A stretch of DNA of 64,000 nt from Trichosphaerium sp. ATCC 40318 (Eukaryota; Discosea; Flabellinia; Trichosidae). Location of the stretch: positions 310,001 to 374,000 of the forward strand of contig JALMLS010000466.1 of NCBI GenBank assembly GCA_038496445.1, given 5' to 3'. Numbering within the stretch: the stretch's first letter is position 1; the number at the start of each line of letters is the position of its first letter. The notes beneath the pieces are model-generated. The model was not told the origin of the DNA and searched no databases. It was given only the letters and a program-made list of their open reading frames with translations. The position numbers and the translations under genes were made by a program. Below are positions 59,385-64,000 of the stretch, one piece after another.

Positions 59385-60463
59385 ATGCCAAGCATCGGGC
59401 CAGTATTTAATATATTTGGTGTCAATTGGCCATTGTTCAGTTATGGAGGTGCTCCTAGAGGTATCATTGCTATTGGCGTATTTCCAATTGGTTTTTTTTC
59501 AATCGGCTGGGTTTCAATCGGATTCATCCTTGGCATAGGTGAGCGTTTGTTTTTAATTAGTTTCTTGCGGTTTTAGTCGTTAATAAATTATAACCTCTGT
59601 ATTAGGTCAATTAGCCGTTGGAATGTTTGGTTTCGCGGCTGGACAGGTTGCTTTAGGTTTAGGCGTAGTTTTAGGACAACTAGTACGTTTTACCATGCAT
59701 TGAATTACTGACAACTTCAGGCCTTTATTGGATACTTTGTAATGGGTCAAATTGCTTTCGGTGCACTTATAATGTATGGTCAAGTCGGGTTGGGCATATT
59801 TTGTAATAAGGCTATGGGTACTTGGTTGCATAACTGATTTATAGCAATTGACGTTATGTGTAGCATGTGTTTCACCGTATACATCGAAAAACGATGAGTT
59901 TGTGTCAAATATGTTTTCTGATATTTCGGTAAGTTTTTTCGGTTTCTTGCTTTCTTGGTTGTTGTGGTATGGTCCTTCTTATTAATTATAGAATCTTCAC
60001 TTTGCTTCACCTTATATTTATGGATTCTTAATATTTGTGGCTATTGTAGGTGTACCCCTAAGGTACGAACCCTTTCTTTTTTTTTTGATGTTGATTCAGT
60101 TTAGTGTCTTGTTTTCTGTGGTTTATGTACGCTACCTACATAAGAGATTGACTGGTATTCTTTGTTGGTAAGCTATATATTTCTTCTTTTAATGACACAT
60201 GCTTACCACGTGCAGTATGGGATCAGTTGATCAGTTACTTGTTAAAAAACAGAAAAAGAGTAACAATGTAACCCCTTCCAATGTTACAATTACTAGACCT
60301 GGTGCTACTGCTGCAGAGCTACAAGATATGCATGATGGTATGTGCAAAGACTTTTTTTATTCTTATTGAGGTTCTATTAGAAACGTATGAAGATCCCGAA
60401 GCAGGAGCGGGTGGATACGAGTTCGATGAAGCCGCAGCGGCAGATTCACCATACGCTGAATGA
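59385..60463 (+). CDS. Glycine-periodic membrane protein with acidic tail
   Basis: Exons join from MPSIGPVFNIFGVNWPLFSY to TGA at 60461-60463. The N-terminal 115 residues are hydrophobic with Gly every 4-7 residues: APRGIIAIGVFPIGFFSIGW, VSIGFILGIGQLAVGMFGFA, AGQVALGLGVVLGQ, FVMGQIAFGALIMYGQVGLG. The repeating unit is roughly (I/A/V/L)xIG or AxGQ, which could build packed membrane helices or a beta-helix-like sheet. A separate span follows (YIYGFLIFVAIVGVPL). The C-terminal cytosolic part is polar (MGSVDQLLVKKQKKSNN) and ends very acidic and Ala-rich (DPEAGAGGYEFDEAAAADSP). Six or seven exons, about 280 residues. I cannot name a family; bacterial proteins with 'AIG' repeats look similar. Possible role in membrane organisation is inference. 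Confidence 0.7.
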
Positions 60464-60717
60464 AGTCCCTTGTAATGTAAATACTCTTGAGTTAATTTTA
60501 ATAAAAACAAAACAATTTTGGTACATACCTAGACGAGTTTTGAGTATTACCATAAAGCTCGGTTTGTTCTTGCACGACTATTTTCAAATAAGCTACTCAG
60601 TGCATGGTTAAAGACAAACTGGTCGAAAGTCAAAAGGACTTACATTGACTTGTTTGACTTCGCGCCAAGTGGTTATAAAATTGCCATACAAAGTTGTTTG
60701 ATTTTGCCTCAACTGTT

Positions 60718-61070
60718 ATGGAAGACAGTGTAGAGAGTGAGGAAGAGTTAGAAAGTCGTCCAGTTACTAAATTAGAGCTAAAACAGATTGTGATGGGATT
60801 ACAATCTGTACAGCAACGTTTAGGTGCGTAAAAGCGATTGTTGTACCGCATAACTTTTTTAAACAGATGCCACAACAAAACAGATGAATATTGCCGTTGG
60901 CGCTCTCACGCACATGGGAAATACACAAGCACACATAGGGGAGGTGTGTTAGCATTTATGGTATCGAATAACGTATAACCTTCTTATAGATACTTAATAA
61001 TGTGCGCAATGGTATGACATCGCACCCAAAAGATCACAATACATAACTAGCAGCCAATACGACAAATTAG
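60718..61070 (+). CDS. Small acidic coiled-coil protein
   Basis: Four exons: MEDSVESEEELESRPVTKLE then LKQIVMGLQSVQQRL; ATTKQMNIAVGALTHMGNTQ; ILNNVRN; AANTTN. About 74 residues: acidic head, amphipathic helix. Such size and layout occur in subunits of BLOC, DASH or SNARE-adaptor complexes, but no specific match is seen. Intron donors GTGCGT, GTGTGT and GTATGA all end in AG. It lies convergent to the SNARE gene. Confidence 0.55.
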
Positions 61071-61224
61071 AACCAAACTCAATAAAATGTACATTAATAG
61101 CACTACAACGACGCCATCACACTTTCAACACGTAAAAAACCTCATTTGGCACCCTTTAGGATACGATTAAGAGAAATACAAGCAAAAAAAATCATTTCAT
61201 CTTATTTACATTTTTACACTCTTT

Positions 61225-62227
61225 CTATGACACTGTACCATTAACAGCATCTCCAGAAATATCTAGCTTTGTCAATATAACAATATACAAGCTCTGCACG
61301 TACCAGGGGCATCGTTATCCTTCCCAATCTTTGGATTAACAACTGACCAAATTATCATAAACAAAATTCCAAGGACTATCAAGAATAGGAAGCACCTTAC
61401 TATGTTATCTGATGCCATACCGCGAGCAAGCTTCCTATTGAATATCTCAGTACGTTTTAGAATCTTTCGGGCGTACTTTAGTTGCTTTCCAGCATCATTC
61501 AAGTTTTCATCTATTTCATCAAAATCTGTCTGCAAGTTCCTCATACGATCACCGTCATCCTTGAGCTGTGCTAGTGCTGAAGCACCTACCTAAAATCCAA
61601 ACATGTCAATCACGTGTATTGATTCCAACTAATACGGACCTCTTTTGTATCGTTTATAATACGCTTTCCGCGTGCTAATGCATCCAATGATTTGCCTTGT
61701 ATTTTTGCTGCTTCTCCCAAGATTTCTTCTGTGTTTGATTCCGCTTCTTGGCCTGTACAGTAATTATTGGTATTACTTGTAGCGTGCAGAGCTAACCTTG
61801 AAGGCCTAGGATGTCTCTGTCGGCTGCTAAAAGCATTGTTTGTATATCTGCCTCCAACTCTTTTGTTTTATTCATGTAGTCTGTTTTACGCTTTAAAGCG
61901 TTAGTTGACGGCCGTTTAGTCAAAAATAGCAATTCATAATTGCTAGAAAAGACTAGAAGCGCTTACATGGTCCCACGGTATTGCTATATGCCTATCTAAC
62001 TCCCTTAATTCAATATCATACCCTTTTAGCTCTAAACTTAAATCTTTGCAACGTCTTTCGCACCAACGTAGTTTCTACGCCGAATTAGCGCGTTAAAACG
62101 GCTTTTTACATACTTGTTTACGTTTCGTTGGATCTGACGTTTCAGGCAACTTCTTCTCTAATTGATACCGTATCTTGGTAACTATGTCCTCTATCCTACT
62201 AGCACAATCATCTATATCCTCAGTCAT
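61225..62227 (-). CDS. NPSN: Qb-SNARE of the novel plant SNARE (NPSN) type
   Basis: Membrane-fusion protein. It starts MTEDIDDCASRIEDIVTKIR. A helical N-terminal domain has CERRCKDLSLELKGYDIELR, KRKTDYMNKTKELEADIQTM and ADRDILGLQG. The SNARE helix runs through GASALAQLKDDGDRMRNLQT, DFDEIDENLNDAGKQLKYAR and KILKRTEIFNRKLARGMASD, with heptads and no glutamine/arginine mismatch visible. The tail anchor is CFLFLIVLGILFMIIWSVVN, followed by PKIGKD. The C-terminal pattern FLFLIV-G-I-IV-NP-KD is that of plant NPSN proteins, whose tail continues past the anchor as here. In plants NPSN works at the plasma membrane and cell plate. Vti1 is the alternative but normally ends just after its anchor. Confidence 0.75.
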
Positions 62228-62594
62228 TGCGCTTATGTTTTGAATTTTTGCCACTTTTCAGTTGTTAAAACAGGCAGTTGAGAAAACGTTTCGTTTCGAC
62301 CTTCTTTTTACGTAAACTTCGTATTTCCATGCTTTTCATATAAAATAACGAGTCGCTACATAGTTTTGAGGACTATTCCGTCCAATAGTTCATTGGTAAT
62401 CCCAAAAACCCACAAAGAAATTCCACTCCGCCTTATAGTCGCCATTTTAAGAAAGAGACGCTCAAACGGGGCTCCAGGCAATGTATTACCTTTATAAAGC
62501 AATGCCTTATTCTTGAACAGCAGTTCACATTGAATAAACAACGCTTAAGCCATGTACAATTAGATTTGTGTTCAAACATTATCTGGTAAGAATC
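62228..62594. other. Intergenic stretch
   Basis: Holds the divergent promoters of the Qb-SNARE (minus) and the ependymin-like gene (plus). A minus-strand open frame (62541-62356) has no supporting features. No gene seen. Confidence 0.45.
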
Positions 62595-63412
62595 ATGTTA
62601 CGCTTCACTGCTTTAATTGTCCTCGTTGCTGTCGCTATTGTATGCGCTCAAGATCCTCCAAAGCCTAACCCTGCTGAAACATTCAGAGGTACAAAAACGC
62701 CTTTTCGAAAGATTTTTCCATTGCTTCTCAATAACATTAAATTAATAGGAGCAAGCGTTTCTGAGATAACCTACAACGGAAAGACAGTCGTTGGTGGTAC
62801 TAGTTTCGCAAAAGATGAAAAGAAAGGCATGGAAGTATCTCGCGGACGCTACGATGATAGGAACTTTGATTATGACATTCTCTTCCGCTACGACCAAGTA
62901 CGTTGGGGTTTTGTTGAGATAAATTAGCTCGTTTACGCCTTTGATGGTACTAACTCTGTACATAGGGCTCTGAATACCTTGTAACTGATGTAAACAGAAC
63001 AATTTCATGTAAGAAGAGCGCTATCACTGGAACTATTCCAGCCACGTGGGCTTGGCTCGCACAAGCAAAGTTCGTTGGAAAACGTCACTTCCGTGGTGAA
63101 ACTGTTGATTTCTGGGGTGCCACCGTACGCCTTTCTTTATTGTTTCCCTTCTTTGTAATGGAACCTACGCTAACTAAGTGGTAGATTGGAACAACCAAAC
63201 ACGGCCTTGGTGTCTTTGAAAATGACCCAACACGTCCACGCATTATCGCTGAAGAGACTCCACAATTCAACGCTACCTCTCTTGTACGTTTTTTTTAATC
63301 CTGCAGCTCACGTTTTTCTTCATTCTCATATTATTTATAGATTATTGAATGGGAAACTACCTCACCTCCTCCAGCAGAATACTTTGACGTTCCAAAATCG
63401 TGCTCATCTTAG
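62595..63412 (+). CDS. Secreted ependymin-like protein
   Basis: MLRFTALIVLVAVAIVCAQD is a signal peptide cleaved near AQD. Five exons follow: SVSEITYNGKTVVGGTSFAK, RNFDYDILFRYDQ, GSEYLVTDVNRTISCKKSAI, TWAWLAQAKFVGKRHFRGET and VDFWGATIGTTKHGLGVFEN. The end is SLIIEWETTSPPPAEYFDVP and KSCSS. The order 'D-L-FRY-GS-YLV-C', a mid-protein 'AxFVGxxxFxGxxVxxWG' and the final 'Y.D.P..C' are as in ependymin-related proteins, which bind hydrophobic ligands in lysosomes or outside cells. Identity to any one member would be low and only two Cys are visible in the mature part. A different beta-rich secreted family cannot be excluded. Confidence 0.6.
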
Positions 63413-63734
63413 TTAAATAAAGAGAATTTTGACCTTAAACAAAACGTTTGAGAGGCTTTACATTACAAAGGGTTTTGTGATGTTCACGTGAACCTTTGTC
63501 GAAAAATCAAAATGATTTTCTTTGCATCCTTTTCCAGCAGCGCTTAGTTTCACTGTACTTTCCTGTGCAACTTTATCCCTCTACCTGACCCTAGTTTGTA
63601 AACATTAACAAATCAATTACCGCCTTGCTTCTTGTCACGTGTTAATCACGTGATAAATAACGAGAGAAAAAAAACTGAACAAGATGGTATATTAATATTG
63701 TTACTTTACTATTTTGGACGTTACTCAACTTGCT
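63413..63734. promoter_or_regulatory. Intergenic with paired CACGTG sites
   Basis: Between two converging 3' ends. TTCACGTGAAC lies at about 63484. Two CACGTG sites stand 11 bp apart at 63636-63641 and 63647-63652 (GTCACGTGTTAATCACGTGA). No exon chain seen. Confidence 0.5.
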
Positions 63735-64000
63735 TTAGAACGACAAGTATCGACAATTAGTTAGGGTCACAGTTATATCATCATAAACATCTGGCCAATG
63801 ACATATAACAACATCAACTGTTGATGCACCTCCTGGGAAGACTCTACCCTATAAAAAAAGTTATTCAAACAATCCTGAAAGTGTTCCTAAAAAACCGTAC
63901 TGAATAAGTAAGTTTATTGTCATTCATTGGTGTAAGGTCTCCATTTGTAAAGCAGTTGTTTGGTGTACCACCATTACTTGTTGTTATGGTTGCTGTGTAT
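63735..64000 (-). CDS. 3' end of an unrecognised gene, probably secreted or surface protein
   Basis: The gene enters from the right edge. Two exons are visible: TATITTSNGGTPNNCFTNGD and LTPMNDNKLTYS, then GRVFPGGASTVDVVICHWPD, VYDDITVTLTNCRYLSF, with the stop at 63735-63737. A 53-nt intron (GTACGG...ATAG) lies between. Thr/Asn/Gly-rich, with Cys residues and beta-type strands, like extracellular domains. No family recognised. The 5' part is missing. Confidence 0.65.

Noticed and set aside
1-64000. CRISPR arrays, rRNA genes, insertion sequences, prokaryotic operons
   Set aside because: No regularly spaced direct repeats, no rRNA-like sequence and no transposase were recognised; gene structure is eukaryotic throughout.

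Overview
This 64-kb window is nuclear DNA from a microbial eukaryote. Almost every gene is broken by many short spliceosomal introns of roughly 40-65 nt that start GTACG or GTAAG/GTATG and end in TAG. Genes lie on both strands with very short spacers, and there is no operon-like order. The lineage is not resolved. Supporting a flagellated or early-branching protist are an IQCH-type ATP-grasp protein, a novel-plant-SNARE-type Qb-SNARE, a short alpha-actinin, a MERIT40 homolog, a secreted M35 metalloprotease and a Crinkler-like nuclease-kinase. No organelle, rRNA, CRISPR or prokaryotic signature is visible.

Left part (1-14 kb): 3' end of an HMG-box gene; a TPR/coiled-coil/ankyrin gene; a small probable mitochondrial membrane protein; the Rieske iron-sulfur protein of complex III; the SMC5/6 SUMO ligase NSE2; an unrecognised basic protein; eIF5A; and an Artemis/SNM1-family nuclease. 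Middle left (14-35 kb): a glutamate carboxypeptidase II-type peptidase; an unrecognised gene; APC/C subunit CDC16/APC6 head-to-head with a MERIT40/BABAM1 homolog; an IQCH/PGM1-type ATP-grasp enzyme; a phosphoinositide phospholipase C; a secreted deuterolysin-like protease; oligoribonuclease; and a one-exon protein made of four tryptophan-rich repeats.

Middle right (35-49 kb): a C2-C2-armadillo-U-box ubiquitin ligase; a gene-poor 2.5-kb stretch with palindromes, a 19-T run and a decayed SRP68-like fragment; a SAP/coiled-coil/PD-(D/E)XK/kinase gene of Crinkler type; and a group of genes with related alpha/beta domains of unknown function. Right part (49-64 kb): an NT-C2/coiled-coil/DIL protein; alpha-actinin; a tRNA-like remnant; two tandem Rho-like GTPase genes; a glycine-periodic membrane protein; a small coiled-coil protein; the Qb-SNARE; an ependymin-like secreted protein; and the 3' end of a further gene.

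The genes do not form one pathway. Three encode DNA-damage factors (NSE2, Artemis-like, MERIT40-like) within 17 kb, which may be chance. The strongest unexplained signals are the nuclease-kinase fusion, the four-repeat Trp protein, the glycine-periodic membrane protein, the strong excess of the palindrome CACGTG in introns and spacers, and the common GTACG 5' splice site. Exon joins were made by eye from frame, donor, acceptor and family conservation. Gene spans (start codon to stop codon, introns included) are more reliable than single exon edges.
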